Of a DNA stretch of 64,000 nt, positions 1-8,871 are shown in pieces. The notes under the pieces are model-generated. The model was not told where the DNA came from. It made no database searches and was given only the letters and a program-made list of their open reading frames with translations. Every line of letters begins with the position of its first letter. Position 1 is the first letter of the stretch. Origin of the DNA: Burkholderiales bacterium (GTDB taxonomy: Bacteria; Pseudomonadota; Gammaproteobacteria; Burkholderiales; Burkholderiaceae_C); NCBI GenBank assembly GCA_026954015.1, contig JAIXLP010000077.1, forward strand, positions 1-64,000, given 5' to 3'. The translations under genes were made by a program, and so were the position numbers.

Positions 1-2467
1 CATGTTCTTGGGGTTGATGAGTGTAGCTATCCGGGGTGAGAGAGGGAGCTACAACAATGGGAACGTCGCGCACATCACCGTTCTTGAGTGTAGCTATCCG
101 GGGTGAGAGAGGGAGCTACAACGCCGAGCGGTTCCTGGAGATGGGCCGCGACGAGTGTAGCTATCCGGGGTGAGAGAGGGAGCTACAACCATGTTCTCGC
201 GCCGGGTGATGCAGATGAGGAGTGTAGCTATCCGGGGTGAGAGAGGGAGCTACAACGCTGCCGTAATCGTCGCAATTTCAACTTTAGAGTGTAGCTATCC
301 GGGGTGAGAGAGGGAGCTACAACTCGCCCGTGCGATTCGGGAGCTGCAGGTTGGAGTGTAGCTATCCGGGGTGAGAGAGGGAGCTACAACGCATGGGCCC
401 TCCTAGTCTCTTCGGAGCAGGAGTGTAGCTATCCGGGGTGAGAGAGGGAGCTACAACCTTTGTGAAGCGCTTCGTCTCAGAACTGCAGAGTGTAGCTATC
501 CGGGGTGAGAGAGGGAGCTACAACCCGTGTCCTCGTACACAAACGCCACCTTGCGAGTGTAGCTATCCGGGGTGAGAGAGGGAGCTACAACTCCCATCGT
601 CATGCATGATGGCCGAAATATGAGTGTAGCTATCCGGGGTGAGAGAGGGAGCTACAACGTCACGCGTAACGTACCCCACGGCAAGAGGGAGTGTAGCTAT
701 CCGGGGTGAGAGAGGGAGCTACAACCGACCAGCCGTGTGACGCTTTCGTGAAAAGGAGTGTAGCTATCCGGGGTGAGAGAGGGAGCTACAACGAAAAGCA
801 CGACCGTTCGATTAATTTCGACGAGTGTAGCTATCCGGGGTGAGAGAGGGAGCTACAACTCCTGCCAGACGTTGCTCCAGGTCTGCTGGGAGTGTAGCTA
901 TCCGGGGTGAGAGAGGGAGCTACAACTGACATGCTGCGCGATCCTGAGTCGTTTTTGAGTGTAGCTATCCGGGGTGAGAGAGGGAGCTACAACGCTGCCG
1001 AGTCTGCCGTCCGTCGATACGCCGAGTGTAGCTATCCGGGGTGAGAGAGGGAGCTACAACCTGCCGGCTGCCATCGTGTACGAGTGGGATGAGTGTAGCT
1101 ATCCGGGGTGAGAGAGGGAGCTACAACGATTCTTCGACAGGTTGTAGATGACGGCGGGAGTGTAGCTATCCGGGGTGAGAGAGGGAGCTACAACAGAGCC
1201 TGACTAAGGCGCCGTGGCGCTACAGAGTGTAGCTATCCGGGGTGAGAGAGGGAGCTACAACTGCGTGGCGGTGTTCGCGCTGGCGCTGGACGAGTGTAGC
1301 TATCCGGGGTGAGAGAGGGAGCTACAACGGTCTGCGTATGCTCGACAACTCGCGGAAGGAGTGTAGCTATCCGGGGTGAGAGAGGGAGCTACAACAAACA
1401 GGCCCAGCAAGGCACCTAATCGGCCGAGTGTAGCTATCCGGGGTGAGAGAGGGAGCTACAACGAGCAAGCGCAACTGATCAATCTGCAGGAGGAGTGTAG
1501 CTATCCGGGGTGAGAGAGGGAGCTACAACGGGAAGGAGTTCAGCAGGTTGTCGGCGCTCGAGTGTAGCTATCCGGGGTGAGAGAGGGAGCTACAACGCGA
1601 CATCGGCGAGGTGTTCGGCAGGATTGGAGTGTAGCTATCCGGGGTGAGAGAGGGAGCTACAACAGGTAGCCCGCAGCCAGTTCCAGCAGCCTGGAGTGTA
1701 GCTATCCGGGGTGAGAGAGGGAGCTACAACTGGCGCTGCGAACTGGTATGCGGGCGGGCGGAGTGTAGCTATCCGGGGTGAGAGAGGGAGCTACAACGTG
1801 GCCTTGAGCCAGTAGGCGAGCGGGCGGGAGTGTAGCTATCCGGGGTGAGAGAGGGAGCTACAACGTTCAGTTCCTGCACGGTCTTCACGGTGGGGAGTGT
1901 AGCTATCCGGGGTGAGAGAGGGAGCTACAACGCCGCTCGTGGTTGTCGTGCTTCCCGCGTTGAGTGTAGCTATCCGGGGTGAGAGAGGGAGCTACAACAC
2001 CTGCGGAATGGGGCCGGGCGCCTCGGCGGAGTGTAGCTATCCGGGGTGAGAGAGGGAGCTACAACCTTTACAGTTTTCAGCTCTGCATTGCACGGGAGTG
2101 TAGCTATCCGGGGTGAGAGAGGGAGCTACAACATCGGGCGTTGTAGTCATCTTCCGCTTTCCGAGTGTAGCTATCCGGGGTGAGAGAGGGAGCTACAACA
2201 TCGGGCGTTGTAGTCATCTTCCGCTTTCCGAGTGTAGCTATCCGGGGTGAGAGAGGGAGCTACAACGCGTAGTCGCTCGGTAGATTGCCAGCCTCTGAGT
2301 GTAGCTATCCGGGGTGAGAGAGGGAGCTACAACCGTGGAGCACGCACGATGGAAAGCAAGCAAGAGTGTAGCTATCCGGGGTGAGAGAGGGAGCTACAAC
2401 CTGCGCGCCCCACATCAAAACGACTTCCTCGAGTGTAGCTATCCGGGGTGAGAGAGGGAGCTACAAC
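1..2467 (-). CRISPR. CRISPR array, type II-C-like repeat, cut by window start
   Basis: There are 37 repeats of 37 bp, the first at 19-55 and the last at 2431-2467. Every repeat starts exactly 67 bp after the previous one, so all 36 complete spacers are 30 bp; bases 1-18 are part of a further spacer. On the plus strand the repeat begins GAGTGTAGCTATCCGGGG and ends GGGAGCTACAAC. I saw no variant repeat. Read on the minus strand it begins GTTGTAGCTCCC and ends GCTACACTC, which closely resembles the Neisseria meningitidis Cas9 repeat (begins GTTGTAGCTCCC, ends GCTACAAT), so type II-C with crRNA on the minus strand is inferred. No cas gene or tracrRNA is visible here; they may lie to the left. Spacers 2133-2162 and 2200-2229 are identical. 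Confidence 0.97.
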
Positions 2468-2550
2468 TGCGTGGCCGTGTTGGCGCTGGTGCCCCCCGCG
2501 CCTCGGTCAGAATGGCGGGCATGCGTTGCCGTACACCTTGCTGGTTTGAA

Positions 2551-2593
2551 ATAGATAGCTGCTCGCTCTTGATGGACAAGCGCTGGAGGCAGA
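2551..2593. repeat. Dispersed comamonad palindromic repeat, copy 1
   Basis: This copy reads ATAGCTGCTCGCTCTTGATG followed by GACAAGCGCTGGAGGCAG, a degenerate inverted repeat around GATGGA. It belongs to a family seen at six other places in this window. Here its right arm supplies the GGAGG that serves as ribosome binding site for the gene starting at 2595. Confidence 0.6.
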
Positions 2594-2594
2594 T

Positions 2595-3959
2595 ATGACC
2601 GATGAATCCGTGGGTTCGCCCCACCCGCTCGCGCGCTTCGCCGCCACGCTGGCGTGGGGTGATGTGCCGGCGGCGGTGCAGCGGCGCGCTGTCGATCTGT
2701 GCGTGGACTGGTTCGGCTCGGTGCTGGCGGGCGTGCACGCGCGGCCGGTGGCGGTGCTGGCCCGCTTTGCGCTGGCGCAGGGGCCGGGCGATGGGCCGAG
2801 CGAGGTGATCGGCCACGGTGTGGGCAGCTCGCCGATGATGGCGGCGCTGGCCAACGCGGCGGCGTGCCACGTGGCCGAGCAGGACGATGTGCACAACGGC
2901 GCGGTGTTCCATCCGGCGGCGGTGGTGTTCGCGCCGGCGCTGGCGGTGGCGCAGCAGCGCGGCGCCAGCGGCGCCGAGTGGCTCGCGGCGTGCGTGGCGG
3001 GCTACGAGGTGGGCATCCGCGTGGGCGAGTTTCTCGGGCGCAGCCACTACAAGGTGTTCCACACCACCGCGACGGCGGGCACGCTGGCCGCGGCGGCGGC
3101 CGTGGGGCGGCTGCTGGGGCTGTCGCCCGCGCAGATGCAGCATGCCTTCGGCTCGGCGGGCACGCAGTCGGCGGGGCTGTGGGAGTTTCTGCGCACCGGG
3201 GCGGACAGCAAGCCGCTGCATACCGCGCACGCGTCGGCCGCGGGGCTGATGGGGGCGTACCTCGCGCAGGACGGCTTCACCGGCGCGCGCGACATCTTCA
3301 CCGGGCCGCAGGGCATGGCGGCGGGCATGTCCCGCGACGCCGACCCGGCGCGCCTCACCGATGGTCTGGGTGAGCGCTGGGCCACGGCGGAGACCAGCTT
3401 CAAGTGGCATGCCTCGTGCCGCCACACGCACCCGGCGGCCGACGCGCTGCTGCAGGTGATGCAGGCGCACGCGCTTGCGCCCGCCGATCTGGCCGAGGTG
3501 GTGTGCCATGTGCACCAGGGCGCGCTCGACGTGCTTGGGCCGGTGGTGGCGCCGGCCACGGTGCACCAGAGCAAGTTCTCGATGGGCACGGTGCTCGCGC
3601 TCGTGGCGCGCTGCGGCCACGCGGGGCTGGCGCGGTTCGACACCGACTGGCGCGCGCCCGAGACGGTGGCGCTGCGCGAGCGGGTGCGCATGGTGCTGGA
3701 TGCCGAGGTGGACAGCGCCTACCCGCGCCGCTGGATCGGCAAGGTGACGGTGCGCACCGTGGACGGCCGCACCCTGCACGGCCGCGTGGACGAGCCCAAG
3801 GGCGATCCGGGCAACACCCTCACGCGCGACGAGCTCACCGCCAAGGCGCTGCACCTGGCGGCCTATGGCGGCGCGGTGGATGCGGCGCGCGCGCGGGCGG
3901 CGATCGACCGCCTCTGGGGCGTGGCGGACTGGCCGCGCGTGGAGTGGCTGGTGCGGTGA
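2595..3959 (+). CDS. MmgE/PrpD family protein
   Basis: A 454-residue protein of the MmgE/PrpD (2-methylcitrate dehydratase / cis-aconitate decarboxylase) superfamily, close to the usual 450-480 residues. Family-like features include the stretch EQDDVHNGAVFHPAAVV near residues 95-111, the KVFHTTATAG segment near 155, and SFKWHASCRHTHPAAD near 268. The start ATG has a GGAGG seven bases upstream. Family members act on methylcitrate, aconitate or iminodisuccinate. The substrate cannot be told from sequence, and no methylcitrate synthase (prpC) or prpB is nearby, so a PrpD role is unlikely. The next gene begins 5 bp after the stop codon. Confidence 0.85.
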   Translation: MTDESVGSPHPLARFAATLAWGDVPAAVQRRAVDLCVDWFGSVLAGVHARPVAVLARFALAQGPGDGPSEVIGHGVGSSPMMAALANAAACHVAEQDDVHNGAVFHPAAVVFAPALAVAQQRGASGAEWLAACVAGYEVGIRVGEFLGRSHYKVFHTTATAGTLAAAAAVGRLLGLSPAQMQHAFGSAGTQSAGLWEFLRTGADSKPLHTAHASAAGLMGAYLAQDGFTGARDIFTGPQGMAAGMSRDADPARLTDGLGERWATAETSFKWHASCRHTHPAADALLQVMQAHALAPADLAEVVCHVHQGALDVLGPVVAPATVHQSKFSMGTVLALVARCGHAGLARFDTDWRAPETVALRERVRMVLDAEVDSAYPRRWIGKVTVRTVDGRTLHGRVDEPKGDPGNTLTRDELTAKALHLAAYGGAVDAARARAAIDRLWGVADWPRVEWLVR

Positions 3960-3964
3960 GCAAC

Positions 3965-4774
3965 ATGCACGGGCAGATCGTTCGGCGCCGCGTGCTGCTG
4001 GCGCTGGGCCTGGCGCTGGCGGGCGGGGCGCGCGCGCAGGTGGAGGTGGGCAAGGCGTCCAGCCTCGCCCGGCTCGTGCCCGCGGCGCAACTGGAGCAGG
4101 CGGCGCGGCAGCAGTACGCGCAGATGCTGGCGCAGGCCCGCGCGCAGCGCGCACTCGCGCCCGACGGGCATCCGCAGCTCGTGAAGCTGCGCGCGATCGC
4201 GCGGCGCCTGATCCCGCACACCGCGCAGTGGAACCCGCGAGCGCGCGAATGGCACTGGGAGGTGAACCTCATCGGCAGCACCGAGGTGAATGCGTTCTGC
4301 ATGCCCGGCGGCAAGATCGCGTTCTACAGCGGCATCCTCGACCGCCTGCAGCTCACCGACGACGAAACCGCGATGGTGATGGGCCACGAGATGGCGCACG
4401 CGTTGCGCGAGCATGCGCGCGAGCGCCTGGCCAAGACGCAGGCGACGAGCCTGGGCATCACCCTGGGCGCGCTGCTGCTAGGCCTGGGCGACCTGGGGCG
4501 CGCGGCGGCCGATCTGGGCGGGCAGTTGCTCACGCTGCAGTTCAGCCGCTCCGACGAGAGCGAGGCCGACCTCGTCGGGCTGGAGCTGGCCGCGCGCGCC
4601 GGGTTCGACCCGCAGGCCAGCGTGGCGCTGTGGCGCAAGATGCAGCAGGTGACGGGCAAGGGGGGCATCGGGTTCCTCTCCACCCACCCAAGCGGGCCCG
4701 ACCGCATCCGCGAACTGCAGCGCAACCTGCCCAAGGTGCAGCCGCTGTACGAGGCCGCGCGCGGGCGCGGCTGA
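3965..4774 (+). CDS. M48 family metallopeptidase, periplasmic
   Basis: A 269-residue zinc peptidase of the M48 (HtpX/LoiP/BepA) class. The N-terminus (MHGQIVRRRVLLALGLALAG, then GARAQ) is a signal peptide. The catalytic HEMAH motif lies near residue 141 in MVMGHEMAHALREHARERL. A downstream SDESEADLVGLELAARAG segment supplies the third zinc ligand (the Glu of ESEAD). These secreted proteases degrade or assist damaged envelope proteins. The ATG at 3965 is chosen because it begins the signal peptide; a GTG at 3956 overlapping the preceding stop is also in frame. It is probably co-transcribed with the MmgE/PrpD gene, with no evident functional link. Confidence 0.88.
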   Translation: MHGQIVRRRVLLALGLALAGGARAQVEVGKASSLARLVPAAQLEQAARQQYAQMLAQARAQRALAPDGHPQLVKLRAIARRLIPHTAQWNPRAREWHWEVNLIGSTEVNAFCMPGGKIAFYSGILDRLQLTDDETAMVMGHEMAHALREHARERLAKTQATSLGITLGALLLGLGDLGRAAADLGGQLLTLQFSRSDESEADLVGLELAARAGFDPQASVALWRKMQQVTGKGGIGFLSTHPSGPDRIRELQRNLPKVQPLYEAARGRG

Positions 4775-4801
4775 TGCGCCGGGCGTGGACCCGGCGGCGG
4801 C

Positions 4802-5560
4802 TCAGGCGAGCAGCGCCTCGCTGGTCTGGTTCAGGTCGGCGGTGGGCAGCGTGACGCGGCCCTCGCGCAGCGCGGTGATGAGCAGGTCGGGCGTGGCGCG
4901 GATGTGCGCTTCCAGCGCCAGCGCGGCGCGCGCCTCCTGCCCGGCCATGGCGTAGTCGTAGATTTCGGTGTGTTCAGCATGCACCTCGCGCAGGCTGCCG
5001 GGCAGCCTCATCGCAAAGCTGCGGTAGCGCTCGCTGTGACGCGAGAGCAGGCGCAGCACGCGCAGCGTCCAAGGTGAGGCATGACCGCCGATCAAGGTTT
5101 CGTGAAAACGCAGGTTCAGTTGCTCCCACTCGCGCCGGCGTGTGGAGACGATGGGCTCCGCGCCCGACAGCGCTTCGTACGCGGCCCGCACCGCGCTGCG
5201 CCAGGCGTTGCCGCCTTCGCGGATCGATTCGCGCAGCGCATTGGTTTCGATCTGCACGCGCAGCCGCGTGATGTCTTCGAGTTCCTGAAGCGCAATCGGC
5301 GCAACGCGAAAGCCGCGTTGGCCCTCGGTGACGACGAGCGCGTCGCTCGCCAGGCGCGTGATCGCCTCGCGCAGCGTGCCCGCGCTCACGGCGTAGTGGT
5401 CCTTCAGGTGCTCGACGCGCAGCTTTTCGCCGGGTACCAGGCGTCCCTCGATGATGTCCGTGCGCAGTTGTTCATAGGCGCGCTCAATGAGTGTGCGCGC
5501 GGCGGGGAGCGTGGAGCCGTGCGGCGGCGGGGTGGCTGCAAGGATGCTGCGTTTAGCCAT
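4802..5560 (-). CDS. GntR family regulator (FCD type), AphS/PhcS-like
   Basis: A 252-residue FadR-subfamily GntR regulator. The winged helix-turn-helix spans about residues 25-90 (YEQLRTDIIEGRLVPGEKL, then the recognition region SAGTLREAITRLASDALV), followed by an all-helical FCD ligand-binding domain. It lies 5 bp downstream of the DmpR-type activator gene on the same strand, so the two are probably one transcript. In Comamonas testosteroni phenol loci (aph, phc) a GntR-type repressor sits with an XylR/DmpR-type activator beside the phenol hydroxylase genes. By position and family this gene is inferred to be that repressor; the effector is unknown. Confidence 0.85.
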   Translation of the reverse strand: MAKRSILAATPPPHGSTLPAARTLIERAYEQLRTDIIEGRLVPGEKLRVEHLKDHYAVSAGTLREAITRLASDALVVTEGQRGFRVAPIALQELEDITRLRVQIETNALRESIREGGNAWRSAVRAAYEALSGAEPIVSTRRREWEQLNLRFHETLIGGHASPWTLRVLRLLSRHSERYRSFAMRLPGSLREVHAEHTEIYDYAMAGQEARAALALEAHIRATPDLLITALREGRVTLPTADLNQTSEALLA

Positions 5561-5565
5561 GCGGT

Positions 5566-7272
5566 TCAGCTTGCTCGTATCTTGGTGAGACGGTAACTCA
5601 ACTGCGCGCGCGTGATGCCCAGCAGGCGCGCGGCGGCGGCGAGGTTGCCCTTGTTGCGCGCCACCGCCTCCTCGATGAGGCTCTGTTCGATGCCCGGCAG
5701 GCTGACGCGCTGGGTCAGCAGTTGCTCCAGCAGCGTGGCATCGAACGCCCGGGGCTGCGCCGCGCGCAGCCGGCCGGTGTCTTCCAGCGTGTGCGCGGGC
5801 GTGGCGCCGGGTATGCCGGCCTGCTGAGTGAAGAGGTGTTGCACGTCGATGGGCTGGCCCACGTCGGCCAGGATCACGCCGCGTTCAATGAGGTTTTCCA
5901 TCTCGCGCACGTTGCCGGGCCAGGCGTATTCGCGCAGCGCAAGCAGTGCGCGGTCGGTGAAGCCGCTCACGTGCTTGTCGTGCAGGCCGCAAAAGCGCTG
6001 CAGCAGGTGCTGCGCGAAGGGCTCGATATCTTGCGTGCGCTCGCGCAGCGGCGGGATGCGGATCGGATAGACGTTGATGCGGTAGTACAGGTCCTGTCGA
6101 AAGCGCCCGGCGCGCACCGCGTCCATCAGGTCGACGTGCGTGGCCGCGACGAGGCGCACATCCACCTGGCGCGGCTGCGAGGCGCCCAGGCGCTCGACCT
6201 GCCCGTCCTGCAGCACGCGCAGCAGCTTGGCCTGCGCGGGCAGCGGCAGCTCGCCGAGTTCGTCCAGGAACAGCGTGCCGCCGTGCGCCCGCTCGAAGCG
6301 TCCGGCGCGCGCGGCGTCGGCGCCGGTGTAGGCGCCTTTTTCCGTGCCGAAGAGTTCGGATTCGACGAGGTCGCCCGGCAGCGCGGCGCAGTTCACCGCC
6401 ACGAAGGGCTTGGCCGCGCGCGGGCCCAGCGCATGCAGCGCGCGCGCAAAGCGCTCCTTGCCGGTGCCTGTCTCGCCGGTGAGCAGCACGGTCACCTGTG
6501 TGCCCGCGGCCTTGCGCAGCAGGTCGGTGGCGGCGACGAAGCCGGGCGAGCGCCCGATGATCGGGCCGAGCGCGTCCACCGGCGTTTCGGGCGCGTCGTC
6601 GGCAGGCATGCGGCTGAACCATGCCGTGACAGCGGGCGTGCCTTCGCTGGGCGGCAGCGTATCGGCGGCGTAGTCGCGCGCCAGCAGCTCGCCCTCGCCG
6701 TCGGGCCAGTCGGCCACCGGCCAGCCCTCGATGCGGCAATGCGCGTGGCCGCTGCCCACGCACGCCACTTCCTTGTAGAGCACGGGCCGCCCCATGAAGG
6801 CACTGGTGTAGCCCGAGGCGTAGCCCAGCAGCATCCAGCACACCGGGTCTTGCTGCGGGCCAAAGTCGCGCAGATGCACCTCGACCTCCCACGAGTGGTC
6901 CCAGCGGAAGATGCCATGAAAGTGTCCCTGGCCTACGTCGATGTCGACCAGCTCGGGCGCAACCTGGACGGCGCCTTCGAGCATGTGCAATTGCGGCCCC
7001 ACGGAAAACATCGAGAAAACGTCGTCGCTCGAACGCAGTTGCCGCGCCAGCGACGCGTCGCGTTCGCCCGAGGCGTAGCCCGCGCGCAGCAGCAGCCGGC
7101 GCGTGGCGGCGATGCCGATGGATTCGATCAGCTCGCGGCGCAGCGTGCCCAGCGACGCCGCATGCATCAGCACCATGCGTTGGCCCGCAAGCCAGATGCG
7201 CCCGTCGGCCGAGGAGAAGCGCACCTGACGGCGCAGGTCGGCATCCGAAGGCAGGGGTGGCAGACCGGGCAC
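5566..7272 (-). CDS. dmpR: Sigma-54 phenol-responsive activator, DmpR/XylR family
   Basis: A 568-residue enhancer-binding protein. The N-terminal XylR_N sensory domain (about residues 12-110) is followed by a V4R domain (about 120-185) holding the conserved Cys145, Cys171 and Cys179. The AAA+ domain has Walker A GETGTGKE (266-273), the sigma-54 contact loop as GAYTGA (313-318) and Walker B GGTLFLDE (331-338). A C-terminal Fis-type helix-turn-helix ends the protein. DmpR/MopR/PhcR proteins bind phenols directly and activate the phenol hydroxylase operon, here divergent at 7510. The start is a GTG; no in-frame ATG lies upstream before a stop, and the ribosome binding site is weak. Confidence 0.93.
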   Translation of the reverse strand: MPGLPPLPSDADLRRQVRFSSADGRIWLAGQRMVLMHAASLGTLRRELIESIGIAATRRLLLRAGYASGERDASLARQLRSSDDVFSMFSVGPQLHMLEGAVQVAPELVDIDVGQGHFHGIFRWDHSWEVEVHLRDFGPQQDPVCWMLLGYASGYTSAFMGRPVLYKEVACVGSGHAHCRIEGWPVADWPDGEGELLARDYAADTLPPSEGTPAVTAWFSRMPADDAPETPVDALGPIIGRSPGFVAATDLLRKAAGTQVTVLLTGETGTGKERFARALHALGPRAAKPFVAVNCAALPGDLVESELFGTEKGAYTGADAARAGRFERAHGGTLFLDELGELPLPAQAKLLRVLQDGQVERLGASQPRQVDVRLVAATHVDLMDAVRAGRFRQDLYYRINVYPIRIPPLRERTQDIEPFAQHLLQRFCGLHDKHVSGFTDRALLALREYAWPGNVREMENLIERGVILADVGQPIDVQHLFTQQAGIPGATPAHTLEDTGRLRAAQPRAFDATLLEQLLTQRVSLPGIEQSLIEEAVARNKGNLAAAARLLGITRAQLSYRLTKIRAS

Positions 7273-7315
7273 GGCAGGTTTATCGATAAATGATGGTTTC
7301 AGGCGCCAAAGAAAT

Positions 7316-7331
7316 TCATCAATTGATCAAT
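7316..7331 (+). promoter_or_regulatory. Distal activator site (DmpR-type UAS)
   Basis: TCATCAATTGATCAAT is a near-palindrome containing TTGATCAA, like the inverted repeats bound by XylR/DmpR proteins. It lies about 190 bp upstream of the predicted transcription start, the usual range for these enhancers. It is paired with a second site 32 bp away (three helical turns). Confidence 0.65.
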
Positions 7332-7346
7332 TCTGTGGTTCACCAA

Positions 7347-7362
7347 TGATGCAAATGATCAA
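7347..7362 (+). promoter_or_regulatory. Proximal activator site (DmpR-type UAS)
   Basis: TGATGCAAATGATCAA is a second, weaker inverted repeat with the same TGATCAA half-site, 32 bp from the distal copy and on the same face of the helix. It is about 150 bp upstream of the predicted start of the phenol hydroxylase transcript. Confidence 0.6.
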
Positions 7363-7482
7363 CGCAAAATGCAATAGGCCAGCCAGATTTTGTGAAGGGC
7401 GGATCAAAACTTTCCTGACCGCGCGGTCGAACATAGGGGTTTACCCCGAAGTTTCGCTGGTTTTGAACGTTTTCTCGATAAC

Positions 7483-7498
7483 TGGCACGGTCTTCGCA
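7483..7498 (+). promoter_or_regulatory. Sigma-54 (-24/-12) promoter of the phenol operon
   Basis: TGGCACGGTCTTCGCA has GG and GC separated by exactly 10 bases, matching the TGGCAC-N5-TTGC consensus except for one base in the -12 element. It lies downstream of two DmpR-type sites and just ahead of the phenol hydroxylase operon. By normal spacing the transcript would begin about 7509, at the edge of the first start codon. Confidence 0.8.
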
Positions 7499-7509
7499 TC
7501 GTCACTGGC

Positions 7510-7800
7510 ATGACCGGCGCACCTGACACCCCCAACCAGCCTTTCGACGTGGAGCGGCGCTTCATCCGCATCGTGGAAGAACGCAGCAACGGTTTGATCG
7601 AGTTCGAATTTGCCGCGGGCGAACCCGAGCTGTACGTCGAAATGGTCCTGCCACGCGCAGAGTTCGAAGATTTTTGCCAGATGCAGGGTGTGGCGCCCAC
7701 GCATGGCCGCCTGCCCCAGCATGAACAGGACAGCCTGGACGCGCACTGGGACTGGAACCTGCGCGATGCGCGCGAGCGCCACTTTCGCGACCTGTCCTGA
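7510..7800 (+). CDS. dmpK: Phenol hydroxylase assembly protein (DmpK-like)
   Basis: A 96-residue protein matching DmpK/PhcK, the non-catalytic subunit that helps load iron into the oxygenase in multicomponent phenol hydroxylases. Matching features are the opening PNQPFDVERRFIRI, the central FEFAAGEPELYVEMVLP (DmpK has a very similar FDFA.GHPELFVELVLP segment) and the family-typical size of about 90 residues. It is the first gene of the operon. The ATG lies only 12 bases after the -12 GC of the sigma-54 promoter, so the mRNA may be nearly leaderless, and no ribosome binding site can fit if that promoter is used. Confidence 0.88.
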   Translation: MTGAPDTPNQPFDVERRFIRIVEERSNGLIEFEFAAGEPELYVEMVLPRAEFEDFCQMQGVAPTHGRLPQHEQDSLDAHWDWNLRDARERHFRDLS

Positions 7801-7842
7801 AACGCCTTCCCCCTTTCATTTCAAGACGAGGAGACATGTTCC

Positions 7843-8835
7843 ATGCAGATTGACTTGCGCACCGTCAGCATCACCCCGCTGCGGCAGACCTACAACCACA
7901 TCGCCGAGTACCTGGGCGCCGACAAGGCGGCCTCGCGCTACGTGGAGGCAACGATGGGCGTGCAGGGCACGACCAACTTCCACTACCGCCCCACGTGGGA
8001 CCCCGAACGCGAGATGTTCGACCCGCGGCGCACCGCCATCCAGATGAAGGACTGGTACGTGCTCAAGGACCCGCGCCAGTACTACTACGGCAGCTACACG
8101 CAGGCGCGCGCCCGCATGCAGGAAACGGCCGAGGCGGATTTCGACTTCGTCGAGAGCCGGGGCCTGGCCGACGGCTACGACGAAGGCGCGCGCCGCGCGG
8201 CGCTGGACTTCTACATCCCGCTGCGCCACGTGGCCTGGGGCGGCAACATGAACAACGGCTACCAGAGCGCCTACGGCTATGGCACGGCGATCACGCAGGC
8301 GTCGCTGTATGCCAGCATGGACCAGCTGGGCATAGCGCAATACCTCACGCGCCTGGGCCTGCTGCTGGGCAACGAAAGCGAGCTGGAGGCCGGCAAGCAT
8401 GCGTGGATGAATGCGCCCGCCTGGCAGCCGCTGCGCAAGTACGTGGAAGACAGCTTCGTCATCAAGGACTGGTTCGAGAACTTCGTGGCGCAGAACATGG
8501 CGCTCGATGGCCTGCTGTTCGGCCTGGCCTACAAGGAAGTGGACAAGCACCTGAACGAGCGCGCGGGGCCGACCGTCTCGATGCTCACGCGCTTTCCGGC
8601 CGAGTGGTTCCCCGAGACCAGCAAGTGGGTCGATGCCGTGGTCAAGGCCACCGCCGCCGAAAGCCCCGAGAACAAGGCGCTGCTGGAAAAGTGGTACGCG
8701 CACTGGCTGGGCCGCGCGCAGGAGGCGCTGGGGCCCGTTGCGCAGCTGGCGCTGGGCGAAGACGGCGCGGCGGCGCTGCAGCGCTGCAGGGCCCAGCTTG
8801 ATGCGCGCATGGCCAAGGCCGGCCTCTCGGTCTGA
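7843..8835 (+). CDS. dmpL: Phenol hydroxylase oxygenase beta subunit (DmpL-like)
   Basis: A 330-residue protein, the size expected of the P1/beta subunit of soluble di-iron phenol hydroxylases. It pairs with the DmpN-like alpha subunit in the (alpha-beta-gamma)2 hydroxylase but carries no di-iron site. The opening MQIDLRTVSITPLRQTYNHI and internal RYVEATMGVQGTTNFHYRP are typical of DmpL/PhcL. An AGGAG lies upstream of the ATG. The K, L, M, N, O, P gene order supports the assignment. Confidence 0.94.
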   Translation: MQIDLRTVSITPLRQTYNHIAEYLGADKAASRYVEATMGVQGTTNFHYRPTWDPEREMFDPRRTAIQMKDWYVLKDPRQYYYGSYTQARARMQETAEADFDFVESRGLADGYDEGARRAALDFYIPLRHVAWGGNMNNGYQSAYGYGTAITQASLYASMDQLGIAQYLTRLGLLLGNESELEAGKHAWMNAPAWQPLRKYVEDSFVIKDWFENFVAQNMALDGLLFGLAYKEVDKHLNERAGPTVSMLTRFPAEWFPETSKWVDAVVKATAAESPENKALLEKWYAHWLGRAQEALGPVAQLALGEDGAAALQRCRAQLDARMAKAGLSV

Positions 8836-8871
8836 GGCATCCGCCCCCTTCACTATCCAAGGAGACAAAAG

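Noticed and set aside
2439-4154. Long minus-strand open frame of 571 codons opposite the MmgE/PrpD and M48 genes
   Set aside because: It is a shadow of GC-rich coding sequence on the plus strand; the translation is rich in Arg, Ala and His with no domain, and it runs into the CRISPR repeat.
7279-7290. Palindrome TTTATCGATAAA near the DmpR-type gene start
   Set aside because: Short and AT-rich; no second copy and no known binding protein, so left as unexplained.
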